Origin: UBA7960 sp964624065
GTDB taxonomy: Bacteria; Bacteroidota; Bacteroidia; Bacteroidales; UBA7960
Direction: 5' to 3'
DNA: 23,751 nucleotides
Assembly (NCBI GenBank): GCA_964624065.1
Contig: CAZUWF010000032.1
Span: 1-23,751, forward strand
Below are positions 1 to 7,851 of this stretch, in pieces. Both the position numbers and the translations under genes were made by a program. The first letter of the stretch is position 1, and each line of letters starts with the position of its first letter. The notes beneath the pieces are model-generated. The model was given only the letters and a program-made list of their open reading frames with translations. It was not told where the DNA came from and searched no databases.

Positions 1-1
1 C

Positions 2-580
2 GAAAATCCTAACTTTGCACAGTACCATACACAAAGTACACGTTCATCAACCGGATGCTTTGCCGGAGGTGGTATGGACGACCGATTGGATCAAATTTTG
101 GCAACAAGCTCCATCATTTCGGGTACAAGGGGGCTAAAATACCTTGGAGGAAGCTATTACGCCCTCGGGCAAGACGGATCAAGATTTAATCAAACCCTCA
201 CCAGTCCGCCAAACCATAGTGCCCCGTCCGATGTAATAAATGCCCTTTTCAATATGTCGGACCACCTACCGGTGGTTTTGGAGTTACAAAGAATACCATT
301 GAATTTATCTCTCCCTGAAGTTTGTGCTTACCAACCCCATATCAAATTTGAAAATCCAACCAGGGGATGGCTCAATCTTGAAGTAGGTAGTCTGGAAGGA
401 ATAGCAAATATTTCGATTTATTCCTTGTCAGGTCAGCTTTTGAAGAGCTTCCCCGTGGAGGCTACCCAGAACATCACTGCTTACACATTAGGCATCCATG
501 ACCTCCCCGCAGGTATGTATCTCCTGCGCCTCGAAGGAAACCGATTCCCTCCTGTATCCAGCAAGTTGATTGTTTTGTAG
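2..580 (+). CDS. Endonuclease/exonuclease/phosphatase-fold protein with T9SS sorting domain (3' end only)
   Basis: The reading frame is open from base 2, so the gene begins upstream of the window; the first internal ATG is at 74. The visible part starts in the catalytic core of an EEP (DNase I-like) domain. GGMDDRLDQIL is the strand carrying the late catalytic Asp, and SDHLPVV supplies the terminal Asp-His pair of this superfamily. After a short linker, roughly the last 80 residues form an all-beta module with NPTRGWLNLEV, ISIYSLSGQLL and LPAGMYLLRLEG, ending KLIVL. That is a type A C-terminal sorting domain, used for export by the type IX system in Bacteroidota. I infer a secreted or surface-anchored nuclease or phosphodiesterase. 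The substrate cannot be told from this fragment, and the signal peptide would lie outside the window. Confidence 0.85.
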   Translation, partial: ENPNFAQYHTQSTRSSTGCFAGGGMDDRLDQILATSSIISGTRGLKYLGGSYYALGQDGSRFNQTLTSPPNHSAPSDVINALFNMSDHLPVVLELQRIPLNLSLPEVCAYQPHIKFENPTRGWLNLEVGSLEGIANISIYSLSGQLLKSFPVEATQNITAYTLGIHDLPAGMYLLRLEGNRFPPVSSKLIVL

Positions 581-601
581 GCGGGAGGGATTATTTGCTG
601 G

Positions 602-641
602 TTTTACAAAAAATTAATTTTTAGTTAACATTAAGTTAATG
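602..641 (+). promoter_or_regulatory. Pho-box-like 11-bp-period repeats upstream of the PiT transporter
   Basis: Four 7-mers start at 602, 613, 624 and 635, exactly 11 bp apart: TTTTACA, ATTAATT, GTTAACA and GTTAATG. Direct repeats of TTAACA-like hexamers with an 11-bp period are the known form of PhoP boxes in Bacillus, and E. coli PhoB boxes use the same period with a different word. The array ends about 30 bp before a TAATTTTG -7-like element. A similar pair precedes the second phosphate transporter. Its role in phosphate control is inferred. Confidence 0.5.
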
Positions 642-671
642 CCCAACGAAATTTTTGGTTTGGGAAATAGT

Positions 672-679
672 TAATTTTG
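672..679 (+). promoter_or_regulatory. Probable -7 element for the PiT transporter gene
   Basis: TAATTTTG fits the Bacteroidota -7 consensus TAnnTTTG. No TTG sits 19-20 bp upstream; the nearest TTTG (654-657) is only 14 bp away. A weak -33 element is what one would expect of an activator-dependent promoter, and the Pho-box-like array lies just upstream. Transcription from here would start near 685, which excludes the TTG codon at 677 as the start and favours ATG 698. Confidence 0.4.
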
Positions 680-697
680 GCGAGAAAATTATCTGCT

Positions 698-2944
698 ATG
701 GATATTTACTTATTTTTTGTTATTGTCCTCTTCGTCCTTGCGATTTCTGACCTGGTGGTTGGGGTTAGTAACGATGCCGTCAACTTCTTGAACTCTGCAA
801 TTGGCTCTAAAATTGCCTCGATGAAGGTTATTCTTGCCGTGGCATCTTTGGGTATTCTGCTGGGCACCACTTTTTCTAGCGGTATGATGGAGATTGCAAG
901 GAGTGGGGTTTTTCATCCCGACCAATTCTACTTTAGTGAGATAATGGTTATCTTTTTGGCCGTGATGTTGACTGATATTATCTTGCTCGATACATTTAAC
1001 ACTTACGGTTTGCCCACCTCCACCACAGTTTCAATTGTTTTCGAGTTGCTTGGGGCTGCTGTTGGGGTAGCAATTTACAAGATTGCCTCTACCTCCGGGT
1101 CGCTTAGCGACTTGGGCCTGTACATAAATTCAGGCCGAGCGTTGGTTATAATTTCTGGCATCTTGCTTTCGGTTGTAATTGCATTTTCTGTTGGCACCAT
1201 AGTTCAGTTTTTATCAAGGTTGCTTTTTACCTTCAACTACAGGCACAAGCTACCTTACTTGGGTGCCATTTGGGGAAGTGTGGCAATTACGGCAATCGTT
1301 TACTTTATTTTGGTGAAGGGTGCCAGCGGGGCATCGTTTATGACGCCAGAAATTATTGATTGGATTAATAGCAATACTTCACTAATTCTCCTTGGATCGT
1401 TTTTGGTTTTTGCAGTAATTAGCCAGCTTCTGATTTCAGTATTCAGGGTTAACATCCTTAAGGTCATTGTTTTGATTGGTACCTTTTCCATTGCTATGGC
1501 ATTTGCAGGCAACGATTTGGTAAACTTCATTGGGGTTCCCCTTGCCGGTTTTGAGTCCTACAAAATTGTAAGTGCCGACCCATCAATTGAGGCCACCAGC
1601 TACACTATGGAACTGCTGCGCCAACCTGTTCAAACACCAACAATTTTTTTGCTCGCGGCGGGGGTTGTAATGATTTTGGCCCTTTTATTATCCAAGAAGG
1701 CAAGATCCGTTACTCGCACAGAGATTGACCTTGCCCGGCAAGGAGAAGGTTATGAAAGGTTTCAACCATCATTACTTGCTCAAGCTATTGTTCGTAAAAC
1801 AAATTCGGTTAACAAGTTTCTTCAGAAAGTTATTCCCTCGCCAATCAAGGGTTTTGTGGATAGGCGATTTTCGCAGCCTACAGAGAGGGACGAAACCAAC
1901 CCATCAGGTTCTGCCGTTCATTTCGATACAATTAGGGCTTCAGTCAATATGTTTGTGGCTAGTATCCTAATTGCCTTTGCCACTTCGGTCAAATTGCCAC
2001 TATCAACCACCTACGTTACCTTTATGGTTGCAATGGGCACCTCATTGGCCGATAAGGCTTGGGGGCGGGAAAGCGCAGTTTACCGCGTTTCGGGAGTGAT
2101 AACGGTAATAGGGGGTTGGTTCTTCACCGCGTTTACTGCTTTCACGGCGGCATTTTTGGTTGCTATTTTCATTTCTTGGGGAGGGTATATAGCAGCAATT
2201 ATTTCAATTGTTTTGGCCTTAATTTTTTTGATAAAAACTAACTTCATTCACAAGAAACTGGCCAAAAAGGCCGAAGCCGCCGATGAGATCTTGAACAAAA
2301 AATGGACCGACGAAAGTGTGATCGAAGAATCGAAGAAAAACATAGCAGAGACCCTAGTTAAGGCTTCAGGCTTGCTCCAGCAGGTTACCAACAACTTTAT
2401 TTTGGAAGATAGGCGTGGCATTAAAAAATCGAACCAAGAAATTGCCGAGCTGAACGCATATACCAAGAATTTGAAGAATTCTGTTGTCAGTACCCTCAAG
2501 CAGCTCGAAAAAGAATCAATAAACACAGGACACCACTACGTTCAGGTTATTGATTACCTTAGGGAAATTGCCCATTGCCTCACCTACATAGTTGAACCAT
2601 TCAAGAACCATCTTGACAATGCCCATCCTCCGCTTGTAAAGGAGCAAGAACAAGAAATTAGGAACGTTTTGGAAGAGATTAACTCCTTTTACCTTCTTGC
2701 TGGTCAAATCATTAAAATTGATAATTACCAAGCTGTTGAATTAATGTTGAGGCACAGTAATGCAATTATCCAGAGGTTGGAGGATATGAAGAGATTGCAA
2801 ATTAAACTTATTAGGGAAAACAAGGTTCGGACGAAAAACAGTTTGGTTTTCTTCAATCTCTTGGCAGAGACCAAGAATATGCTATTGTTTTCAGTTAATC
2901 TAATTAAATCACAAAGGGATTTCATAAGAAGCAGCAATTTGTAA
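698..2944 (+). CDS. PiT-family inorganic phosphate transporter with PhoU-like C-terminal tail
   Basis: Inner-membrane low-affinity phosphate (or metal-phosphate) symporter of the PHO4/PiT family. The two inverted halves carry paired signatures: GVSNDAVNF (residues 22-30) and GNDLVNFIGVPLAG (271-284), then GLPTSTT (104-110) and LPLSTTY (433-439). About ten or more hydrophobic segments lie before residue 515, with a polar loop at about 333-410. The last ~230 residues are soluble, charged and helical, like a PhoU/DUF47 regulator, which makes this longer (748 aa) than the ~500 aa of E. coli PitA. I chose ATG 698 because MDIYLFFVIVLF begins directly with the first membrane segment; a TTG at 677 would add seven residues. 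The next gene is a second phosphate transporter, and both have similar upstream repeats. The family call is firm; regulation by the tail is inferred. Confidence 0.93.
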   Translation: MDIYLFFVIVLFVLAISDLVVGVSNDAVNFLNSAIGSKIASMKVILAVASLGILLGTTFSSGMMEIARSGVFHPDQFYFSEIMVIFLAVMLTDIILLDTFNTYGLPTSTTVSIVFELLGAAVGVAIYKIASTSGSLSDLGLYINSGRALVIISGILLSVVIAFSVGTIVQFLSRLLFTFNYRHKLPYLGAIWGSVAITAIVYFILVKGASGASFMTPEIIDWINSNTSLILLGSFLVFAVISQLLISVFRVNILKVIVLIGTFSIAMAFAGNDLVNFIGVPLAGFESYKIVSADPSIEATSYTMELLRQPVQTPTIFLLAAGVVMILALLLSKKARSVTRTEIDLARQGEGYERFQPSLLAQAIVRKTNSVNKFLQKVIPSPIKGFVDRRFSQPTERDETNPSGSAVHFDTIRASVNMFVASILIAFATSVKLPLSTTYVTFMVAMGTSLADKAWGRESAVYRVSGVITVIGGWFFTAFTAFTAAFLVAIFISWGGYIAAIISIVLALIFLIKTNFIHKKLAKKAEAADEILNKKWTDESVIEESKKNIAETLVKASGLLQQVTNNFILEDRRGIKKSNQEIAELNAYTKNLKNSVVSTLKQLEKESINTGHHYVQVIDYLREIAHCLTYIVEPFKNHLDNAHPPLVKEQEQEIRNVLEEINSFYLLAGQIIKIDNYQAVELMLRHSNAIIQRLEDMKRLQIKLIRENKVRTKNSLVFFNLLAETKNMLLFSVNLIKSQRDFIRSSNL

Positions 2945-3003
2945 TCCCGGCAATGTGGGGAATATCCTTTCGACTTTGTGGTCTGGCATTGTCTTGCGCC
3001 AAT

Positions 3004-3021
3004 GTTAATTTTACGTTAACA
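3004..3021 (+). promoter_or_regulatory. Pho-box-like repeat pair upstream of the Na+/Pi cotransporter
   Basis: GTTAATT (3004-3010) and GTTAACA (3015-3021) lie 11 bp apart. They match the words GTTAATG and GTTAACA upstream of the PiT gene at the same period. The pair sits immediately upstream of a TTTTG -33 candidate. The same sequence can also be read as an inverted repeat (TGTTAA/TTAACA). Confidence 0.45.
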
Positions 3022-3024
3022 CGG

Positions 3025-3054
3025 TTTTGGGCTGGGTTATTATAATTACTTTCG
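3025..3054 (+). promoter_or_regulatory. Candidate promoter of the Na+/Pi cotransporter gene
   Basis: TTTTG (3025-3029) is followed after 17 bp by TACTTTCG (3047-3054), a 7-of-8 match to TAnnTTTG. The spacer is shorter than the 19-20 bp seen at the best promoters in this window. The predicted start near 3060 would give a leader of about 15 nt. Confidence 0.4.
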
Positions 3055-3075
3055 CGGCCTCAATAAAATACAAGT

Positions 3076-4782
3076 ATGAGTTTCGGATTTCTTGACTTCT
3101 TAACACTATTTGGCTCTCTTGGTCTCTTTTTGGTTGGGATGAAAACCATGAGCGAGGGAATTCAGAAACTTGCCGGCGACAAGATGCGTTCCATTCTTGG
3201 AGTAATGACCTCAAACAAGTTTATGGGCGTTCTAACGGGTTTTTCTGTAACCTCGCTAGTCCAGTCATCATCGGCCTCCACAGTAATGATTGTCAGCTTT
3301 GTTAACGCAGGATTGCTTAATTTACGGCAGGCCTTTAGCGTGATTATGGGGGCCAACATAGGCACGACCACAACAGCCTGGTTGTTGTCGTTGCTGGGTT
3401 TGAGCAAGTTTAGCATTGCTACCTACTCCCTTCCACTTATAGCCTTTAGTTTTCCATTATTGTTGATGAAAAGGGAAGGCCTAAAGTTCTTGGGAGAATT
3501 CCTTTTGGGGTTCGCTCTTCTTTTTATGGGTCTTGATTTCCTGAAGAACTCGGTTCCAGATCTCAATAGCAATCCTGAAATCTTCGAATTTTTGGCTGGT
3601 CTGAAAGACTACGGTCTTTGGTCAACGTTGATTTTTCTTGGAATAGGCACGCTTATAACAATTGTTTTGCAAAGCTCAAGTGCTACAATGGCCCTAACCT
3701 TGGTAATGTGCAGCAATGGCTGGATTAGTTTTGACCATGGAGCAGCCATAGTTCTTGGCGAGAACATTGGCACCACCATTACAGCAAATCTTGCTGCAAT
3801 TGTAGGAAATGTTAGTGCCAAGCGTGCAGCATTGTCCCACTCTGTGTTCAACATATTCGGAGTTATTTGGATGCTATTCATATTCAACCTTTTTATAAAT
3901 GGTATTGATGGTTTTATGGTAAACGTTCTTGGTCAGGATTCTCCCTATACCAATGCGCTCATGATTCCAGTAGGGCTATCAATTTTTCACTCAGCCTTTA
4001 ATATTATCAATACTCTCATCTTTTTGGGGTTTACCAATCATATTACACGTTTGGTAGAAAAATTAATACGCGACAAGGGAAAGCAGTTTGACAGACCACA
4101 TTTGGAGTTTTTCAGTAGTGGCTACCTTCAAGCTGCCGAGCTTTCAGTTTTTCAGGCTCGCAAGGAGCTGAAAAAATTCATTAATTTGGGCAACAAAATG
4201 TTCAATTTCATTCCCGCAATGGTAATTGAGACCGACCGCAAGGAGTTCTACAGTATTCGCGACAGGGTAAGCAAGTACGAGGAAATAACCGATAGGGTGG
4301 AGGTTGAGATCACCTCCTTTTTGGGAAAGGTATCCCGCAGCCACATTAGTGCCCACTCTGCTGAAGAACTCAGGAGGATGCGGATAGTTTGCGCCGAAGT
4401 TGAGAAGATTGGCGATGTATGCTTCAAGATGGCCACCATGCTTTCAACAAAAAAGGAGGAAAAGATTTACTTCACGCCTGAGCAGCGCGGCAAGGTTTTG
4501 GAAATGTTTAACCTTACCAACGAGGCATTTAGCCTGGCTTCTGAATTTGTTGCCCAAGGTGAGGCCTACGCGCGAACCAATATTCATAAGGCAATCGAAG
4601 TCGAAAAGCAAATGAATGATTTTCGTGATTCAATAACCACCGAGGTTCTTGGTCAAATGGAAAAGGGTGCCATGAAGATTAAGGGCTCTTTCTACTTCAA
4701 CAAAATGGTTTCTTCCTGCGAGAAAATTGGCGACAACCTGTTCAATATATCCGAAGTTGCAGCAGGGATTAATGTGGAGTGA
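3076..4782 (+). CDS. Na+/phosphate cotransporter (NptA/Na_Pi_cotrans) with PhoU-like C-terminal domain
   Basis: Sodium-coupled phosphate transporter of the inner membrane (568 aa). Two Na_Pi_cotrans repeats are visible, each with the family QSSS motif: QSSSAST at 63-69 followed by GANIGTT (92-98), and QSSSATM at 199-205 followed by GENIGTT (228-234). About eight hydrophobic segments fill residues 1-325. Residues ~345-568 form a helical, charged domain with the KIGD repeats typical of PhoU (EVEKIGDVCFK, SCEKIGDNLFN). The length is normal for bacterial NptA-PhoU fusions. It follows the PiT gene in the same direction after 131 bp with its own promoter candidate, so it is probably a separate unit of one phosphate regulon. 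Its last 14 bp overlap the convergent M15 peptidase gene. Confidence 0.93.
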   Translation: MSFGFLDFLTLFGSLGLFLVGMKTMSEGIQKLAGDKMRSILGVMTSNKFMGVLTGFSVTSLVQSSSASTVMIVSFVNAGLLNLRQAFSVIMGANIGTTTTAWLLSLLGLSKFSIATYSLPLIAFSFPLLLMKREGLKFLGEFLLGFALLFMGLDFLKNSVPDLNSNPEIFEFLAGLKDYGLWSTLIFLGIGTLITIVLQSSSATMALTLVMCSNGWISFDHGAAIVLGENIGTTITANLAAIVGNVSAKRAALSHSVFNIFGVIWMLFIFNLFINGIDGFMVNVLGQDSPYTNALMIPVGLSIFHSAFNIINTLIFLGFTNHITRLVEKLIRDKGKQFDRPHLEFFSSGYLQAAELSVFQARKELKKFINLGNKMFNFIPAMVIETDRKEFYSIRDRVSKYEEITDRVEVEITSFLGKVSRSHISAHSAEELRRMRIVCAEVEKIGDVCFKMATMLSTKKEEKIYFTPEQRGKVLEMFNLTNEAFSLASEFVAQGEAYARTNIHKAIEVEKQMNDFRDSITTEVLGQMEKGAMKIKGSFYFNKMVSSCEKIGDNLFNISEVAAGINVE

Positions 4783-5479
4783 TTTTTTGGTCAAGTATTT
4801 CGCGGTTTATCCCCAAAATGTAATTTTGAATAACATCTACCTCACGGGCGGTAAAATCCCCCTCGAATCCTTTAATGTCATCAATTGTTACGGTTTTAAG
4901 GTACCCATCAAGGTATTTATTAGAAATTGGCAGGTAGCTCCAATGCCATTTTTCTTCCGAGTGGCCTGATGTTCTACTATTGCCAAATTCGGTATATGGT
5001 TGAAAAAAACCAAACATTGCAGCATTTTTCTGCAACCAATTGTTAATTTTTAGCCCTTTTCCGCTTTTGAAATAGCTGTTTGACAAGCTGTTGAGATCAA
5101 TATCTGTACCCCAATGATGTCTTGATGTGCCGGGCATTGCAGAGAATCTCAATATTTTCGTGGCCCTTTCAGTCTTGTTATTAATGTCGGTTGCCTGCAG
5201 GTTTCCCTCCAGCTTCTGTTTTCCGCTCCATTTGTTGTCCCAAATTCTTTTCTGGTGGTCAAAAGATCTGAACCCTGACCAAATCATCAACCCGATGCCA
5301 TCCCTCGCAGCCGCTTCGTGCATTATTCTGAAGGCTTCATAAGCCTCGGCAAGCAGGTAAATGCCATCTCGGCTTGCGTATGGCTGGTTTACCATCACAA
5401 ATAGGGGGTTTCCGATGGCATTAACCTTGCCTAATAGCAAGTTCTTTTCAATTTCAAAGGTCTGGCCCCCGGGTTCCAT
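4769..5479 (-). CDS. M15-family D-Ala-D-Ala carboxypeptidase-like metallopeptidase
   Basis: Zinc peptidase of the VanY/M15B type (236 aa), expected to trim the terminal D-Ala of peptidoglycan stem peptides. Visible family motifs are PYASRDGIYL (33-42), SGFRS (68-72), SRHHWGTDID (119-128; Zn ligands His121 and Asp128), and EKWHW (176-180; catalytic Glu176 and Zn ligand His179). The zinc site is therefore complete. Oddly, no signal peptide or lipobox is present: an in-frame stop at 5492-5494 blocks any useful extension beyond ATG 5479, and the protein starts MEPGGQTFEIEK. It may be cytoplasmic, or exported in some other way. Its 3' end overlaps the sodium-phosphate cotransporter gene tail to tail by 14 bp. 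Confidence 0.88.
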   Translation of the reverse strand: MEPGGQTFEIEKNLLLGKVNAIGNPLFVMVNQPYASRDGIYLLAEAYEAFRIMHEAAARDGIGLMIWSGFRSFDHQKRIWDNKWSGKQKLEGNLQATDINNKTERATKILRFSAMPGTSRHHWGTDIDLNSLSNSYFKSGKGLKINNWLQKNAAMFGFFQPYTEFGNSRTSGHSEEKWHWSYLPISNKYLDGYLKTVTIDDIKGFEGDFTAREVDVIQNYILGINREILDQKITPH

Positions 5480-5817
5480 TTTATGATTATTTTATTTTAT
5501 ACCAGCTTGGGTCATATAGAGTTTTGCCGCAAAAGGATTGGCTCATAATAAATTAATTTCAGGGTGTGCTGAAAAAGAACAATAAAATAACAAGTGAAAG
5601 ACCAAAAAGAACCAGGAACAAACGTTTTTCTATTTTTTCCGTTAATATGCTGATGCCTAAAAGTTAAGGTTTTGACTTTTGGAAAGAAATTTATTTCGAT
5701 CCCACAACAAAATTCAGGCTTTTTGGCACCAAGTTTTTCATTTTTCGGGAAACTGTATTATCATTTGTTTTCCATTTGCGCCGTTTGCCCATGGTGCCAG
5801 ATACCAAGAAATGAGGT
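5480..5817. other. 338-bp intergenic stretch without a recognisable gene
   Basis: AT-rich spacer between the M15 and S9 peptidase genes, both on the minus strand. It should hold the 5' control region of the M15 gene, but I found no TAnnTTTG element on that strand. It has a purine-rich tract (about 5570-5622) and a distant GGCACC/GGTGCC inverted pair near 5729 and 5793. The plus-strand frame opening at 5672 runs into the S9 peptidase gene and shows no protein-like features. Confidence 0.6.
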
Positions 5818-7845
5818 TTACATGAGCCAATGGTCGAGCCACCTGAAAAATTCCCTTTGCCACAATATGCTGTTTTGGGGTGTTAGCACCCAGTGGTTTT
5901 CTTCGGGGAATGCCAGGAACCTGCTAGGGATCCCTTTGAGCTGGGCAGCGTTGAAGGCTTCCATGCCCTGCCCGTAAGGTACCCTGAAATCTTTCAGGCC
6001 GTGAATAACCAGTAGGGGAGTATCCCAACTTCCCACGAAATGGTGTGGTGAAAAGTCGTAGCTGTGAGGACGCGGTGTTTCCCAGTAGGGTCCACCGAGG
6101 TCGTGATTGGCAAAGAACATTTCCTCGGTTGTACCGTACCAACTCTGGAAGTTGAACATTCCGCAATGGGCAATGAACGCACTAAATCGTTTTTGGTGGT
6201 TTCCGGCAAGCCAATATACCGAGAAGCCGCCATAGCTGGCTCCAACGGCACCAAGCCTTTTTTGGTCGACAAATGGTTCGGCAGCCACTGCATCAATAGC
6301 ACTCAACAGGTCTTTTTTGTTTTGGCCACCGTAATCTTTGCTTATCTGGTCGTTCCATTCTTGCCCGAAGGTTGGCAACCCGCGCCTGTTTGGAGCAACC
6401 ACTATGTATCCCTTGGCTGCCATCATTTGAAAATTCCAGCGATATGAGAAGAATTGGCTTACTGCACTTTGCGGTCCGCCACCGCAAAACAGCAATGCCG
6501 GGTATTTCTTGTTGCGATCGAATCGCGGAGGATAAATCACCCACACAAGCATATCCTTGTTATCGGTGGTTTTTACCCAGCGTTTTTCAACATTGGCGAC
6601 TAGTAGTTTATCAAGCACGCCCTTGTTAACGAAGGTAAATTGAACTTGATTTACACCCGTGGTGGTTTTTTCGATCCTGAAAATTTCGGTGGGCATTGAC
6701 ATACTCATACGCTGGGCCACCAAGTAATTGCCTGCCACCCCAACCGACTGATAATCGTGAACTCCATCGGTAAGCTGCTTAATGGTTCCATCTTTCAAGG
6801 TGAGTTGGTAAATCTGATGTGTGGCGTGTTTACCACTTATAAAGAATAGCTTAGCCCCATCTGCCGACCAGGTTAAATTACTGCTACTTTGGTCAAAACC
6901 GACCGAATAATCGCGGTATTTTTTGCTTTGAAGGTCCATAACCATAATTCGACTTTTGTCGGCCTCAAACCCATCCTCGTGCATGCTTTCCCATGCCATA
7001 AGTGTGCCACAAGGTGATATTGCTGGGTTGCGGTCGTAGCCTTGGTTGAAACTGGTCATCTCCTCCGTTACCCCTGTTTGCGTGTCGTACCTGTATATTT
7101 GAGAATTGGTGCTGGTGGCGTATTCCTTGCCAGTTTTTTTCTTTGAGGTGTAAAACAGGAACCTGCCATCAGGGCTCCAAGCGGTGTAAGAACTACCACC
7201 GAAGGGTGCTAAGGGCGAGTCAAAGGGCTCGTCCTTCATAATGTCGGTGTGGTTACCCACACCACTTTCTACGCTGTAGTTTGCAACGAAAATATGGCTG
7301 TAGCTACCGTCCCTCCACTGATCCCAATGCCTGTACATCAAATCATCGTAAATTAATGCATTTGCCTTGGGAAGGTCGGGGTAAATCTGGCTTACCGTAG
7401 GTCTTATCCTAACCCTTGCAGAAAAGAAAATTCGGCTCAAATCAGGAGAGTAGTCGAACCCTGTAATGCTTCCCGCGTAATTTGAAACTTGCTTCAGGTT
7501 GGCACCATTGGAGTCCATTTCCCACAACTGACCTCCGCTCAAGAAGCCAATCTTCTTGCCATCGGGTCTCCACCGGGCATTGGTCTCGCTGGTAGGAGAA
7601 TTTGTTAGGTCCGCCGCGGTGCCTCCCATGGTGGGTATTACAAACAAATCACGGCTACCTCTATTTTCAGTCACATCGAATTTAGTTACTCCAAAAAGTA
7701 CTTGGGTACCGTCAGGAGAAACCTGAACATCGCTTACCCTTGCGAATTCCCAAAGGGTTTCGGGGGTCATAGGTTTCTTTTGTCCTAGGGCAATTGCCGG
7801 TGAAAGAACCAACAGCATAACAGTTAAACTTGCCAAGATTTTCAT
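5818..7845 (-). CDS. S9-family prolyl oligopeptidase / DPP5-like dipeptidyl peptidase
   Basis: Exported serine peptidase of clan SC (675 aa). Residues 1-21 are a signal peptide (MKILASLTVMLLVLSPAIALG). Residues ~30-420 are beta-propeller repeats of the WD40-like type (repeated SPDG, RPDG and SADG motifs). The C-terminal alpha/beta-hydrolase domain carries the complete triad: Ser537 in GASYGG, Asp619 in HGLKDFRVP and His651 in ENHW. The oxyanion-region motif reads CGGGPQ (454-459) where most S9 enzymes have HGGP. Periplasmic DPP5-like enzymes of this kind release dipeptides during protein or peptide use in Bacteroidota. The gene stands alone on the minus strand between the M15 gene and pcm, and the repeat-rich spacer lies upstream of it. 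The family is firm; P1 specificity cannot be read from the sequence. Confidence 0.93.
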   Translation of the reverse strand: MKILASLTVMLLVLSPAIALGQKKPMTPETLWEFARVSDVQVSPDGTQVLFGVTKFDVTENRGSRDLFVIPTMGGTAADLTNSPTSETNARWRPDGKKIGFLSGGQLWEMDSNGANLKQVSNYAGSITGFDYSPDLSRIFFSARVRIRPTVSQIYPDLPKANALIYDDLMYRHWDQWRDGSYSHIFVANYSVESGVGNHTDIMKDEPFDSPLAPFGGSSYTAWSPDGRFLFYTSKKKTGKEYATSTNSQIYRYDTQTGVTEEMTSFNQGYDRNPAISPCGTLMAWESMHEDGFEADKSRIMVMDLQSKKYRDYSVGFDQSSSNLTWSADGAKLFFISGKHATHQIYQLTLKDGTIKQLTDGVHDYQSVGVAGNYLVAQRMSMSMPTEIFRIEKTTTGVNQVQFTFVNKGVLDKLLVANVEKRWVKTTDNKDMLVWVIYPPRFDRNKKYPALLFCGGGPQSAVSQFFSYRWNFQMMAAKGYIVVAPNRRGLPTFGQEWNDQISKDYGGQNKKDLLSAIDAVAAEPFVDQKRLGAVGASYGGFSVYWLAGNHQKRFSAFIAHCGMFNFQSWYGTTEEMFFANHDLGGPYWETPRPHSYDFSPHHFVGSWDTPLLVIHGLKDFRVPYGQGMEAFNAAQLKGIPSRFLAFPEENHWVLTPQNSILWQREFFRWLDHWLM

Positions 7846-7851
7846 TATAAA

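Noticed and set aside
5672..5977. 101-codon plus-strand open frame
   Set aside because: Second half is antisense to the S9 peptidase C-terminus (catalytic His region); first half is AT-rich spacer with no domain.
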